Shown here piece after piece: positions 42,405 through 52,264 of a stretch of DNA of 64,000 bases (position 1 is its first letter; every line of letters begins with the position of its first letter). Position numbers and translations under genes: made by a program. The stretch covers positions 1,364,001 through 1,428,000 of the forward strand of contig NZ_CP036525.1 of assembly GCF_007741535.1 (NCBI RefSeq). Reading direction: 5' to 3'. The DNA comes from Rubripirellula lacrimiformis. Lineage in GTDB: Bacteria > Planctomycetota > Planctomycetia > Pirellulales > Pirellulaceae. The notes beneath the pieces were generated by a model, which saw nothing but the letters and a program-made list of their open reading frames with translations, was not told where the DNA came from and did not search any database.

Positions 42405-44540
42405 ATGACTTTGATCGATTATCTCGTTCTTGCGATCTACTTTGCTGTGATGATTGGCATCGGCCTGTGGGCGATGCGAGGCGTCAAAGACCAAGAAGAC
42501 TATTTCATGGGGGGACGTGGCTTCGGCAAGTTGCTGCAAACCTTCGCCGCCTTCGGCGCCGGTACCGGCGCCCACGAACCGGTCACGGTCGGCCGCACGG
42601 GGTGGACCAGCGGATTGAGCGGAGTTTGGTCGGCATTGATGTGGTTGTTCGTGACGCCGGTCTATTGGATCACGGCAGTCTGGTACCGACGCATGCGACA
42701 CCTGACGCTGGGGGATTGGTTCGTCGAACGGTATCAGTCGAAATCTCTAGGGGCTGCCTACACGTTGTTCGCCATCGTGTTCTACATGTTCTATCTGTCG
42801 ACGATGTTTTCGGCCGTCGCCAAGTTTGCCGTGCCGCTGTTGGGTGTGGAAACCGGATGGTTCGGGTACGACCTGAAGTACACCTTGGTTCCGGCCATCG
42901 CGGTCGTCGTGATCCTGTACGGGGTGTTGGGCGGTTTGGCGGCCGCCTACATCACCGACCTGATTCAAGGGTTGTTCATTATTCTGTTGTCGGTGTTGTT
43001 GATCCCGTACGGATTGTGGGCGATCGCGGCACGTTTTGGCGGTCCCGGCGAAGACGGTCTGATGGACGGTTTTCGGATCATGCACGAACGTGTTTCGGGC
43101 GACTACTTCAGCTTGTTTGCTGGGCCTAGCAGCGGCGAGTTTCCCGTTCAATACATCTTGTCGTTGTCCGTCTTGGCTTTGGTCGGCATCGTCGTCCAAC
43201 CGCACTTCATCGCCACCGGTGGTGGTACCGCCAAGACCGAAGACGAGGCTCGGATTGGCTTGGTCGTGGGCAACTTCCTGAAACGGCTTTGTACCGTTGG
43301 CTGGGCGCTGACGGCGTTGATTGCCTTGGCCCTCCTAGCCGGCAACGCAGAGATCGCGGCCGACCCTGATCGTGTTTGGGGTGTCGCGGCGCGAGAAATT
43401 CTAGGGCCGCTGAATCTAGGTTTGGTCGGTTTGATGTTGGCATGCTTGTTGGCTGCGATGATGAGCTCGGCCGACTGCTACATGATCGTGACTTCGGCAT
43501 TGGTGGTCCGGAACGTCTATGCCCCTTACATCAATCCAGGCGCTGATGAAAAACGTTACGTGTTGGTCGGGCGGTTGACCGGCCTGATCATCATCGTGGG
43601 GGCGGCCGTGGTGGCGATGCGGTTTTCGGATGTCTTTGGCCAGTTCAAGATGGCAATGGAATTGCCGATTTTGTTTGCCGCACCTTTTTGGGTTGGCATG
43701 TATTGGCGGCGAGCCAACCGCACCGCGGTGTGGGGCACGATGGCGTTTTCGTTGGTGTTCTTTTTTGTGTTGCCCTATGCCCTGCCGCGTTTAGCACCCG
43801 CGATGCATCAGTGGCCATCGTTGTCGGCGACCACGGAAATCGTGACCACGACCGTCCAACGCACCGCTACCGAATCGGACGTTGCCCGGCACGAAGCGTT
43901 TTTAGAAGCCGGTGAAAATATTCGTGCCAATGGCGGTGACCCCACAACACTGGGGGCCGCGCCCCCGGTCGCTGTCCTGGGCCAGCCGATCACGATTGTC
44001 ACCCAGACCGGCGGGAAACCGATCTATTGGGCTGACGGATCCGACCCCGTCGGTGAACCGGAAATCGAAACGGTTTCGCAAACGAGCAACGGCAACATCG
44101 ATGTCTTGATCCAACGCCAAATCGGCCAACGAGTCGGTCGCGGCTCATTGAACTTGGATTTCTTGCTGTACGACGCGGTCGGAATCGATCTGGGCGGTGC
44201 GTCCAAAGCAACCCTGGAAACTCTGCGGCTGCCGACCCGAGTGTTGCTGCCCTTTGCTGTCCTGATCATGCTAAGTCTGTTCACCCGTCGCGATGATTCT
44301 GTGGCGCTGGATCGTTACTTCGCCAAGATGAATACGCCGGTGCTGGCCGATCCGGTGGCCGACCACGCACGCTTGGAAGCTGCCTATGCGGCCAATTCCA
44401 ATCCACGAAAAGTGTTCCCCGGAACCGACTTGGAATTCGTTTGGCCCACGGGCAAAGAAGTCTTGGGGTTTGTTGCCGCGTGTGGTGTCTGTGGCCTAAT
44501 CATCGGTTTGTTGATTTGGTTGGCTGGCATCGGTGCATGA
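42405..44540 (+). CDS. Sodium:solute symporter family protein, extended
   Basis: This 711-residue protein starts at MTLIDYLVLAIYF (ATG 42405). Its first 480 residues follow the SSS fold: DYFMGGRGFGKLLQTFAAFG in helix 1-2, and the later region VGNFLKRLCTVGWALTALIAL. About 120 residues are inserted before the last helices (about 480-600; TTEIVTTTVQRTATESDVAR to the IDLGG segment) and do not look like membrane. A transport substrate (sugar, amino acid or vitamin) cannot be stated. Confidence 0.9.
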   Translation: MTLIDYLVLAIYFAVMIGIGLWAMRGVKDQEDYFMGGRGFGKLLQTFAAFGAGTGAHEPVTVGRTGWTSGLSGVWSALMWLFVTPVYWITAVWYRRMRHLTLGDWFVERYQSKSLGAAYTLFAIVFYMFYLSTMFSAVAKFAVPLLGVETGWFGYDLKYTLVPAIAVVVILYGVLGGLAAAYITDLIQGLFIILLSVLLIPYGLWAIAARFGGPGEDGLMDGFRIMHERVSGDYFSLFAGPSSGEFPVQYILSLSVLALVGIVVQPHFIATGGGTAKTEDEARIGLVVGNFLKRLCTVGWALTALIALALLAGNAEIAADPDRVWGVAAREILGPLNLGLVGLMLACLLAAMMSSADCYMIVTSALVVRNVYAPYINPGADEKRYVLVGRLTGLIIIVGAAVVAMRFSDVFGQFKMAMELPILFAAPFWVGMYWRRANRTAVWGTMAFSLVFFFVLPYALPRLAPAMHQWPSLSATTEIVTTTVQRTATESDVARHEAFLEAGENIRANGGDPTTLGAAPPVAVLGQPITIVTQTGGKPIYWADGSDPVGEPEIETVSQTSNGNIDVLIQRQIGQRVGRGSLNLDFLLYDAVGIDLGGASKATLETLRLPTRVLLPFAVLIMLSLFTRRDDSVALDRYFAKMNTPVLADPVADHARLEAAYAANSNPRKVFPGTDLEFVWPTGKEVLGFVAACGVCGLIIGLLIWLAGIGA

Positions 44541-44594
44541 TCGGATGACCTCGCTGTGCCCGTTCGTCCTTCCTCTGTTTGAAAGTGTCTTGTG

Positions 44595-45527
44595 ATGCGT
44601 AGCCGATCCGGCGTCTTGCTTGTTTTTGCGGTGTCGCTGATTTTGGGCTCGGTGCGATCCCATGTCGCCGCACAGGCCCCCACGTTTCCGTTCAACGCAA
44701 AGCGGATTTTGTTCTTGGGGGATTCCATCACCTATGCCGGCCACTACGTCGATGACATCGACGCGGCGCTGCGGGTCAACGGATATTCGCCAGAGATCAT
44801 CAACCTAGCACTGCCCAGTGAGACCTGTTCCGGACTGACTGAACCTGATCATCCGTTTCCGCGGCCGGACGTTCACACTCGCATCGATCGTGCGTTGGCC
44901 GTCATCAAGCCGGATTTGGTCGTTGCCTGTTATGGGATGAACGACGGGATTTATCATCCGCTAAGCGACGGACGTTTGGATGCCTACAAGAATGGCATTG
45001 GAGGAATCATCGATAAGGTTGCCGCCAGTGGTGCGAAACTGATTCTGCTGTCGCCGCCGCCATTCGACCCCGAACCACTACGCGGCAGCGGAAAATTGGT
45101 GCCGGTTGATGCCAAAGAATTTGGGTACAAGGCGGTCTATGAAGACTATGACCACGTGATGGAAACCTATGCCGGATGGTTGATGGATCAATCCGATCGA
45201 GTCGCGATGGTCATCGATCTTCGCAAACCGATCTTGGACTACGTTGCGGGCAACCGAGCGGTGGATCCGAAATTTGCGATGTCATCCGACGGTGTCCATC
45301 TGAACAAAGAGGGGCATCAGGTGATCGCCGATGCCGTTCTGGACGCATGGGGATTGTCGCAGCGAGAGACGGCGGATGCATCGCTGCTGGCTCAGGTGGC
45401 CAAACAACAATCGATCATGAAAGCCGCCTGGCTTAGCGAAGTCGGGCACGATCGACCGGGGATCAAAGCCGGGCTGCCGCTGGACGAAGCAAGGTTGAAA
45501 GCCGACGCGGTCCAAAAATCACCCTGA
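44595..45527 (+). CDS. SGNH/GDSL hydrolase, exported
   Basis: This protein of about 310 residues is taken from ATG 44595 (a GTG at 44592 is possible). It has a signal peptide ending near VAAQ. The catalytic Ser is in FLGDSIT, the Asn block is GMND, and the Asp/His pair is in SSDGVHLNKEGH. Many planctomycete relatives are carbohydrate esterases or lipases; the substrate is unknown. The gene ends 20 bases before the palindromic repeat array. Confidence 0.92.
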   Translation: MRSRSGVLLVFAVSLILGSVRSHVAAQAPTFPFNAKRILFLGDSITYAGHYVDDIDAALRVNGYSPEIINLALPSETCSGLTEPDHPFPRPDVHTRIDRALAVIKPDLVVACYGMNDGIYHPLSDGRLDAYKNGIGGIIDKVAASGAKLILLSPPPFDPEPLRGSGKLVPVDAKEFGYKAVYEDYDHVMETYAGWLMDQSDRVAMVIDLRKPILDYVAGNRAVDPKFAMSSDGVHLNKEGHQVIADAVLDAWGLSQRETADASLLAQVAKQQSIMKAAWLSEVGHDRPGIKAGLPLDEARLKADAVQKSP

Positions 45528-45547
45528 AGTCGGCTGCCCGCAGCTAA

Positions 45548-46555
45548 ATCGTCTAACCGCGTGGGCAACGCCCCGTGCGCGCGTGCTGGAGACGCGCGGC
45601 CCGCTGGGCACGCGGCTAAACGACGGTGGTCGATGCATCGCTTGTGTCCGCTCCGCTGCTGAATCGTTTAACCGCGTGGGCAACGCCCCTCGCGCGTATG
45701 TTAGAAACGCGCGGCCCGCTGGGCACGCGGCTAAACGACGGTGGTCGATGCATCGCTTGTGTTCGTTCCGCTGCTGAGTCGTTTAACCGCGTGGGCAACG
45801 CCCCGTGCGCGTGCGCACGCTAGAGACGCGCGGCCCGCTGGGCACGCGGCTAAACGACGGTGGTCGATGCATCGCTTGTGTTCGTTCCGCTGCTGAGTCG
45901 TTTAACCGCGTGGGCAACGCCCCGCGTGTGCTAGAAACGCGCGGCCCGCTGGGCACGCGGTGAAACGACGGTGGTCGATGCAACGCATGCGTCCGCTCCG
46001 CTGCTGAATCGTTTAACCGCGTGGGCAACGCCCCCGCGCGCGTATGCTAGAGACGCGCGGCCCGCTGGGCACGCGGTGAAACGACGGTGGTCGATGCATC
46101 GCTTGCGTCCGTCCCGCTGCTGAATCGTTTCACCGCGTGGGCAACGCCCCGCGCGCGAGCGTGTGTTGAGACGCGCGGCCCGCTGGGCACGCGGCTAAAC
46201 GACGGTGGTCGATGCATCGCTTGTGTCTCGTCCCGCTGCTGAATCGTTTAGCCGCGTGGGCAACGCCCCGCGAGCGTATGTTGGAAACGCGCGGCCCGCT
46301 GGGCACGCGGCTAAACGACGGTGGTCGATGCAACGCTTGCGTTCGTCCCGCTGCTGAATCGTTTAGCCGCGTGGGCAACGCCCCGTGCGCGTGCGCACGC
46401 TAGAGACGCGCGGCCCGCTGGGCACGCGGTGAAACGACGGTGGACGATGCATCGCTTGCGTCCGCTCCGCTGCTGAATCGTTTAACCGCGTGGGCAACGC
46501 CCCGCGCGCGTATGCTAGAGACGCGCGGCCCGCTGGGCACGCGGTGAAACGACGG
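45548..46555. repeat. Nine-copy array of a 111-119 bp palindromic repeat
   Basis: The motif GTGGGCAACGCCCC marks each copy at 45561, 45676, 45791, 45910, 46021, 46137, 46256, 46371 and 46490, so periods are 111-119 bases. Each copy contains a left arm like CGTTTAGCCGCGTG and a right arm CACGCGGCTAAACG. Their exact complements can form 14-15 bp stems either within a copy or between adjacent copies. Arm variants (TAACC/TCACC/TAGCC and GGCTAA/GGTGAA) partly match each other. The spacer ACGGTGGTCGATGCATCGCT is kept. The array sits between convergent genes. Confidence 0.95.
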
Positions 46556-46559
46556 GATA

Positions 46560-47417
46560 CTAGGAGCTGGCGCTACGGTAACTCAGCAGGGCTTGTCGAA
46601 AGACCCAGCGGCTGGCCAGCAGACTTAGCATGGTTGCGACCAGCGCCCATCCGGCCATCATCCATTCTTCTTGGGTTCGTGGGCTGATCGGTTGTGCCAG
46701 CAATCGGGCGGGAACGTTGACCACCAACAGAACGGGGATCACGAACGTGAAAAAACCGTACAGTGGTGTGCCCCACCCTCGGTTGTACATCTCCATCGGG
46801 TAGCGGCTGAAATTGGTGATGTAGAACCAAAAATTGTACAGTGTTTGGTTTCGGCCTAGCCAGATGCTGGTTGCGCTAAGACAGATCATCAGGCTGTACA
46901 TCATCGCGACGCCACAGCCCAAAAAGAAGATGTACAGCACGATCGATACCAGCGATGGGACCATCGGATCGACTTCGCGAGTGGCCAGTTCGAACAACGA
47001 TACCCCGGCGATCAGCAATCCGGCGGCAAAGTTCGACAGCGCGCTCCAGTCAACGCGGCGAAACGAGACCAGGAACTGAGTGTCGATCGGTTTCAGCAGG
47101 GCGAAGTCGAGCCCACCGGTGCGAATCAATTCGCTGAACTCTTCGGCGTTGGGCATGAAGAACGCTTGGACGATGCTGTTGATGAACCAGGTCGTGGCAA
47201 TGAACAGAAAGAACTTGGGGGCGTCCCAACCACTGTCTTGGCCAATCGATTCGGTGTGCTGGAACAGAATCAGATAGAAACCGACGTTCATCGCCGTCCA
47301 ACCAATGCTGCTGACGCATTGGAGGAAAAAGTTGGTTCGAAACGTCATGTCACGCACCAGGCTGTTGCGCGCGAACGTCAGAAATACTTTGCGGTAACTC
47401 GGTTGGACACCTTTCAT
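46560..47417 (-). CDS. ABC-2 permease, DUF990 family
   Basis: This 285-residue protein starts at the ATG at 47417 with GGAGG at eight bases. Six helices are predicted (FNFFLQ-type first helix, LIAGVSLFELA, SIVLYIFFLGCGV and others). The sequence MTFRTNFFLQCVSSIGW and the late FTFVIPVLLVVNVPARLL match the ABC2_membrane_6 (DUF990) family. It follows its partner permease by only four bases. No ATPase gene is adjacent in the window. Confidence 0.85.
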   Translation of the reverse strand: MKGVQPSYRKVFLTFARNSLVRDMTFRTNFFLQCVSSIGWTAMNVGFYLILFQHTESIGQDSGWDAPKFFLFIATTWFINSIVQAFFMPNAEEFSELIRTGGLDFALLKPIDTQFLVSFRRVDWSALSNFAAGLLIAGVSLFELATREVDPMVPSLVSIVLYIFFLGCGVAMMYSLMICLSATSIWLGRNQTLYNFWFYITNFSRYPMEMYNRGWGTPLYGFFTFVIPVLLVVNVPARLLAQPISPRTQEEWMMAGWALVATMLSLLASRWVFRQALLSYRSASS

Positions 47418-47421
47418 GGAT

Positions 47422-48312
47422 CTAACCTCCGAATCCGCTGTAACGCCGGATGCCACGTGCGTAGGCAACACGGCAAACGATGATGAAGAACGTCATCCAT
47501 GCAGCCTCGACGGCCATTTCCAACGGAAGTTCTTCTTCCGGGACTTTGCCCAAGAAGACCGCGGCTGGGAAGTAAGCCAAGTACTTGAATGGCAGGAAAT
47601 TGACGAAGCTTTCGATCCCCGGCGGCAACATGGTCAGCGGGAACATGTGTCCCGACAGAAAGAAACTGAACAGCATGAACACGAACAGCAGCGACGAAAC
47701 TTCCAGAAACCAAAATCCGATCATGCCAATCGCGGCTTCCATGAAGAACCCGATCAGGAACCCCATGATCAGGGAAGCGACAAAGGAAGTAATGACCATC
47801 GCCGATGGCCAACCGTCCACGAAATAGCCGCGGCATAAAAAGAAGACCAATGCGAATGGCAGCGTCGCGACGGCGTAGTAAGCCAATTTGTGGGCGACAC
47901 GCGTCAGCAACAGAAACCCGATCAGATCGACCGGCTGGATCAGGTACCGCTTGATCTCGCCTTCGCGAATCTCTTTGGCAATTCCCGATGCCAATCCCGG
48001 CATGCTGGAAAACGCTCGTGCGATCATGGTCAGCAGATAGTAGGCGACGATTTCACGGAATCCAAATCCGCCTATCTCGGCCGCGTTTTCGCCTTCGGCT
48101 TCGCCGATCGAATCGAACACCGCGTACCACAGGAAAATTTGTGTGATGATCGGCAGGAACCGCATCAGGGTGCCCAACGCGAAATCGCCCCGGTACACCA
48201 GACGTTCGCCCAGCGCCGTCGCCAGAATGGTCTTCCACATCGATAGACGCTGGCGCAGCCCAAATCGAAACGGCAGTGGTGTGGTGACGGTCGATGGCGA
48301 GTTCACGGTCAA
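47422..48312 (-). CDS. ABC-2 permease, DUF990 family (partner)
   Basis: This protein of about 296 residues has a TTG start at 48312 (a GTG at 48306 and an ATG at 48240 are alternatives). Six helices are seen, with GERLVYRGDFALGTLMRF at the first and the segment EGEIKRYLIQPVDLIGFL typical of DUF990. The paired DUF990 permeases usually work with one ATPase (often in the same operon) and are proposed to export a compound or lipid. Here the ATPase must be encoded elsewhere. Confidence 0.85.
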   Translation of the reverse strand: MTVNSPSTVTTPLPFRFGLRQRLSMWKTILATALGERLVYRGDFALGTLMRFLPIITQIFLWYAVFDSIGEAEGENAAEIGGFGFREIVAYYLLTMIARAFSSMPGLASGIAKEIREGEIKRYLIQPVDLIGFLLLTRVAHKLAYYAVATLPFALVFFLCRGYFVDGWPSAMVITSFVASLIMGFLIGFFMEAAIGMIGFWFLEVSSLLFVFMLFSFFLSGHMFPLTMLPPGIESFVNFLPFKYLAYFPAAVFLGKVPEEELPLEMAVEAAWMTFFIIVCRVAYARGIRRYSGFGG

Positions 48313-48521
48313 CTGGCTCTCTTCGGAAGCGAACTGAGGCTTTGGTGATACTCGCTAAGTCTGTTTTTGGCGAGGGCACCGGTAAACACGTCTGCCGGGT
48401 GGTCGCCGGCGGCGGAGGGCGTCCAGGCGAGGGATAGGCAAGGCAAACCAGATGCTGGCAATGTATACTCTTCGATCGATTGCCCGCCCTGCCCTGCCCC
48501 GAATCTCCCCCAGGTACCCCC

Positions 48522-49424
48522 ATGATTTCGATGATCCGTTCCGGCGCCAGCCTTTTTTGCTTGGCTTTGTTGCTGACCCCCGCATTGGCTAGCGATCCGA
48601 CGACGATGCGGTTGTGGGAAAACGGTGCGCCGGGCGTCACGGCCCAGGCCGATGGCGATACCCCCGAATTGATCGTGACCCGTGTCGATTCGGACAAGCC
48701 AACAGCCGGTGTCATCATTTTGCCAGGCGGTGGATACGGCGGTCACGCGATCGATCACGAGGGGCATCAGTTTGCCGAATGGTTCCAATCAATGGGTGTG
48801 ACGTCGGCGATTTGCACCTATCGCCTGCGTGGCAAAGGGAACGATGGGAAAGGCTATGGCCACCCGGTCCCCATGATGGACGCCCAGCGTGCGATCCAGA
48901 CGATGCGGGCGATGGCCAAGCAGTGGAATGTCGATCCCAACCGAATCGGCGTGATTGGTTTCTCGGCCGGTGGTCACCTCTGTTCGACCGTGTCGACCAA
49001 ATTTCATGACGCAGACCCGGATGCGGTGGATCCGATCGATCGAGTTTCTTCGCGTCCCGATTTTTCGATTCTGTGCTATCCCGTCATCACGATGGATTCG
49101 TCCTTCACCCACGCCGGCAGTCGCCGGAATTTGTTAGGCAGCGATCCTGAACCGGCCTTGGTGGAATTGATGAGCAACGAAAAGCAAATCACGGACAACA
49201 CACCACCGACTTTTCTGTTCCATACCGTGGCCGACCAAGCGGTACCGGTCCGAAACTCGCTGGCCTATTTCAATGCTTGTGTCGACGCAGGCGTGGTTTG
49301 CGAGATGCATGTGTTCCCCAACGGACGCCACGGTCTTGGGTTGGCCAAGGGTGTACCGGGCGCATCGCAGTGGCCAGCGCTGTGCGAAACTTGGTTGCGA
49401 CAACTGGGCATGGTCACGAAGTAG
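48522..49424 (+). CDS. Exported alpha/beta hydrolase (esterase type)
   Basis: This 300-residue protein has a signal peptide (ATG 48522, cleaved near ALAS). It carries an oxyanion loop (LPGGGYGGHA), the nucleophile elbow GFSAGGH and a late His in PNGRHGLGLAKG. It belongs to the BD-FAE/acetyl-xylan-esterase-like group. It probably deacylates a polysaccharide in the periplasm or outside the cell; the substrate is unknown. It is convergent with the fliO-like gene. Confidence 0.9.
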   Translation: MISMIRSGASLFCLALLLTPALASDPTTMRLWENGAPGVTAQADGDTPELIVTRVDSDKPTAGVIILPGGGYGGHAIDHEGHQFAEWFQSMGVTSAICTYRLRGKGNDGKGYGHPVPMMDAQRAIQTMRAMAKQWNVDPNRIGVIGFSAGGHLCSTVSTKFHDADPDAVDPIDRVSSRPDFSILCYPVITMDSSFTHAGSRRNLLGSDPEPALVELMSNEKQITDNTPPTFLFHTVADQAVPVRNSLAYFNACVDAGVVCEMHVFPNGRHGLGLAKGVPGASQWPALCETWLRQLGMVTK

Positions 49425-49503
49425 GCCGTCGCTGGTCGGCTGCTGCTGTCGATACGGCGGCCAATGCGATGACCGTTCCAAATCTCTAAACGCTGGTGAA
49501 TCT

Positions 49504-50271
49504 CTAAGCGCTGGCGAACAAACGTCCGCGCGGACGTGGTGCTTCGGCGCCGGGATGATCGGCGGGATTCCCAGCGAAACCCGTCGACGGTCGTTCCTTT
49601 TCGATACTTTGCAGAGTCGACGCAAAATTGCGTTTGGAATCACCCAGGCAGGCGGCGGTTAGCCGGCGGACTTCTTCGGGGTCAGTGATCTCGGACAGCG
49701 GACGGACCTCGGATGCGGTCTGGGAAAGCACCAGAATGCGGCCGCCTAAGCGGATCATGGTCAGGCGAGTCCTCGCGTCGATCGCGGAACTCCCCAAGTG
49801 TTCCATCACTTCGTTGGGGATCGCGCCGGGAGCGATCGATCGGGATCCAAATTTCCGAGTCAGCCAGATCATCGCCGCAAACAACCCCAGCACCACTGCC
49901 AGGCTGGATGTGACGGTCACGGCGGGAATGGCAAATTGATTCTGCTTGGCTTTCGCCGGTTGGTCAGCGGTGTCGGCAGACTGCGGCTTGGCGTTGAATG
50001 TCGGAAACTGGGATCGCGACGCCGAGGCGGTCACGATCGAATCCGATTCGGGATGATCCAGATGCGAAACCTGGGCAATGGAACCCGATGCCAGCGAGCT
50101 GGGTGTTGCCGGACCCAATGTGCCTGCCCCAGTCGTTGCCACCTCGGACGTTACCGGGCCACGCGCGTAGACCGATGGGTGTGTGGTTTCTTGGGCAACC
50201 GCGCCGGTGGCGAGGTTCGCGGCGGCAAAGATGATGCCGGCGATCGAGTACCAGCGAATTTGGGCAAACAT
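49504..50271 (-). CDS. fliO: FliO-like flagellar biosynthesis protein
   Basis: This 255-residue protein starts at the ATG at 50271 with AAGGGA upstream. It has a signal-like helix, a long Ser/Thr/Pro-rich linker, a membrane helix (SLAVVLGLFAAMIWLTRKFG) and a basic cytoplasmic tail. FliO helps assemble FliP into the flagellar export gate. It is the last gene of the flagellar group; fliP does not follow. Confidence 0.8.
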   Translation of the reverse strand: MFAQIRWYSIAGIIFAAANLATGAVAQETTHPSVYARGPVTSEVATTGAGTLGPATPSSLASGSIAQVSHLDHPESDSIVTASASRSQFPTFNAKPQSADTADQPAKAKQNQFAIPAVTVTSSLAVVLGLFAAMIWLTRKFGSRSIAPGAIPNEVMEHLGSSAIDARTRLTMIRLGGRILVLSQTASEVRPLSEITDPEEVRRLTAACLGDSKRNFASTLQSIEKERPSTGFAGNPADHPGAEAPRPRGRLFASA

Positions 50272-50323
50272 GAACAAGTCCCTTCGGTCACAGATGTAGG
50301 CCGAAAGCGGCGAATCCATTTCG

Positions 50324-50809
50324 CTAGGCGCCGACCAGTTCTGTTACTCGTATACAGAAATTGTCGTTCATCACCAAGACTTCTCCGCGAGCGATCAAGC
50401 GACCGTTGACAAAAATGTCGACGGGGTCGCCGGCTAGCTTGTCCAAGGCGACGACGGAACCGCTGCGAAGTTGCAGGACTTCTTCGAGTCGCATTTGGGT
50501 GCGGCCCAGTTCGACCCGCAAGTCCATTTCGACTTCGCCCAACAAATCGATCGGTTGACGTTCGTGCGGAGCGTCGTCCTGAGTCAGATCGCCGAGTGCA
50601 AACGGTTGGGGGTTGGCATCGGCGGATACCTTTCCGCCGACCGCTTCGTCGAGTGAATCGGATGCCTGATCGAGAAGTTTCTCGATATTCTCCGTGTTCA
50701 GTTTCTCGTTTTCGCCGGCCGCCTGTTCAGGCGCAGCCTGTTTCGCATCGGGATCGGCTGCTGCGGTGGGGGCAGAGTCGGGTTTGTTTTCGTCGTTCGG
50801 ATCAGCCAC
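50324..50809 (-). CDS. fliN: Flagellar switch protein FliN
   Basis: This 161-residue protein has a long Ala/Asp/Glu-rich N-terminus and a C-terminal SpoA domain ([46 protein letters not shown]). FliN forms the lower C-ring with FliM and controls motor switching. The gene lies between fliL and fliO; fliM is missing between fliL and fliN. Confidence 0.92.
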   Translation of the reverse strand: MADPNDENKPDSAPTAAADPDAKQAAPEQAAGENEKLNTENIEKLLDQASDSLDEAVGGKVSADANPQPFALGDLTQDDAPHERQPIDLLGEVEMDLRVELGRTQMRLEEVLQLRSGSVVALDKLAGDPVDIFVNGRLIARGEVLVMNDNFCIRVTELVGA

Positions 50810-50919
50810 TTGGGTGTCCTTCCCTGGACGATTGGTGGATTAGCGGTCGGAAATCAGAATCGGTGATCCGATTCTGTTTCACGCGTGAAACCAGATCCGC
50901 TTGGAAAGTGCGTCTGTGG

Positions 50920-51486
50920 TTACTGTTCCATCAACTGGAACGATTTGAAACCGACGCCAAGCAGCAGGTCTTCTTCGAGCAAGTGGTTACATTTCGTCAA
51001 AATGCCACGTTCTAGCAAGCCCAAATTGTTTTCGCCCAGTTCTTCCATCGAACTGTTGCGGATCTTCATTCGGATCGCATTACGCAGTCGGCCCTCTTTT
51101 TCGCTGAACTCGGAATCCATTTTGCTTTCGTTTTTATTCCGGATCAAACCATAGAGATCCAGTTCGACGCGGTAAGTGCGTTCGGTATCGTGCGGGCTGA
51201 AGATTTCGCCATACCTTCCCAATTGGAATTCGACGACTTTGTCTTCGTCGGACGCCTGTTCTTCCGCCTGAACCTCACCTTCCTGGACCGATTTGATCAG
51301 TTTGGCTTCGGCAAGGGCGCTGACGTCTTCGGCGCTGGGCACAAAGAAAAAGAACATGGCGGTTTCCAGCAGGACCACCACGGCAACAAACGCGATGATC
51401 ATCACGCGGCTGCCACCACCGGCTGCCGGAGCATCCGGGGCTGGTGATTCTTCCGAATCTTCGGTTTGGGTTGTGTCATCGGCCAT
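50920..51486 (-). CDS. fliL: FliL-like flagellar basal body protein
   Basis: This 188-residue protein has a short acidic N-terminus, one membrane helix (VMIIAFVAVVVLLETAMF) and a periplasmic domain. FliL supports stator function at the motor. The gene overlaps the motB stop by one base (TAATG). The sequence is divergent from the classic FliL but position and layout agree. Confidence 0.82.
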   Translation of the reverse strand: MADDTTQTEDSEESPAPDAPAAGGGSRVMIIAFVAVVVLLETAMFFFFVPSAEDVSALAEAKLIKSVQEGEVQAEEQASDEDKVVEFQLGRYGEIFSPHDTERTYRVELDLYGLIRNKNESKMDSEFSEKEGRLRNAIRMKIRNSSMEELGENNLGLLERGILTKCNHLLEEDLLLGVGFKSFQLMEQ

Positions 51487-52262
51487 TATGGATTCTCCGA
51501 GCTTGATTCGCCAACTTGAATGGTTGCCGCATTTCGTTCATCGGCAGTTCCCGCTAAATCCTCAACCGTTTCATCCAGCATGAAGACTTCGACACGGGGA
51601 TTTCGTGCGATGGACGGTCCCTGTCCGCTGCGGGTCATCGGTTCGCTGTCGGCGGCCGATGAGATCCGGAAGCGATGGGGGTTCAGTCCCGACTTTTTGA
51701 TCAGGTATCTCTGCACACCAGCGGCTCGGCGGATGCCCAGCATGACGGCTTCGTCGGTGCCTTCGGTGCGTGCGGCAAACTCTGCCGAAACGTGTCCGCG
51801 GACTTCGATCTTTTGTGGTTTGCCACGTAGTTGAGTTGCTAAATTGTCCAGAATCGACATGGCGGTCTTGGACAAAACATCCGATCCGATCTCGAAGAAC
51901 ACCACCGATCCAACGGCGGTAATCTGACCGGGGCGGATGATTCGAACCATGGGTTCTTCGCCGGTAGGTGCCTTTTCGGGCACGCCGCCGGTCGCCGTGT
52001 CTTTCTTCTTGGCGCGGCCGGTCGTCGCTAGCGGTGTGAACGCGGTGGTGCGAGGACGCGAATCGCCGGGTGCCAGCGAATCACGTGTCTTGGAGTAGCC
52101 AAATTCTTGCTGCATCGCGTCGACCATCGCCTGATACGATTCTTCTTCTTTGATCTCGCTAAGCGACACCAACATGATGAAGAACGTCAGCAACAGACTC
52201 ATCATGTCGCCGAACGTGACCACCCATTCGGGAATCCCGATGACATCTTCTTCTTGGTCCAT
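51486..52262 (-). CDS. motB: Flagellar motor stator MotB
   Basis: This 258-residue protein has an N-terminal helix with the ion-binding aspartate D19 (PEWVVTFGDMMSLLLTFFIM). The C-terminal OmpA domain binds peptidoglycan (SVVFFEIGSDVLSKTAMSIL, IEVRGHVSAEFAAR). It forms the stator with MotA. A Gly/Thr/Lys linker of about 50 residues separates the two. It starts two bases after motA. Confidence 0.95.
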   Translation of the reverse strand: MDQEEDVIGIPEWVVTFGDMMSLLLTFFIMLVSLSEIKEEESYQAMVDAMQQEFGYSKTRDSLAPGDSRPRTTAFTPLATTGRAKKKDTATGGVPEKAPTGEEPMVRIIRPGQITAVGSVVFFEIGSDVLSKTAMSILDNLATQLRGKPQKIEVRGHVSAEFAARTEGTDEAVMLGIRRAAGVQRYLIKKSGLNPHRFRISSAADSEPMTRSGQGPSIARNPRVEVFMLDETVEDLAGTADERNAATIQVGESSSENP

Positions 52263-52264
52263 GA

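Noticed and set aside
45616-46403. Several open frames on both strands in the repeat array
   Set aside because: They are translations of the repeat unit, none has a domain, and the unit length is not a multiple of three, so they are not stable coding frames.
45548-46555. CRISPR array
   Set aside because: Repeats are 111-119 bases with no unique spacers of constant size, and both arms are palindromic; no cas genes are in the window.
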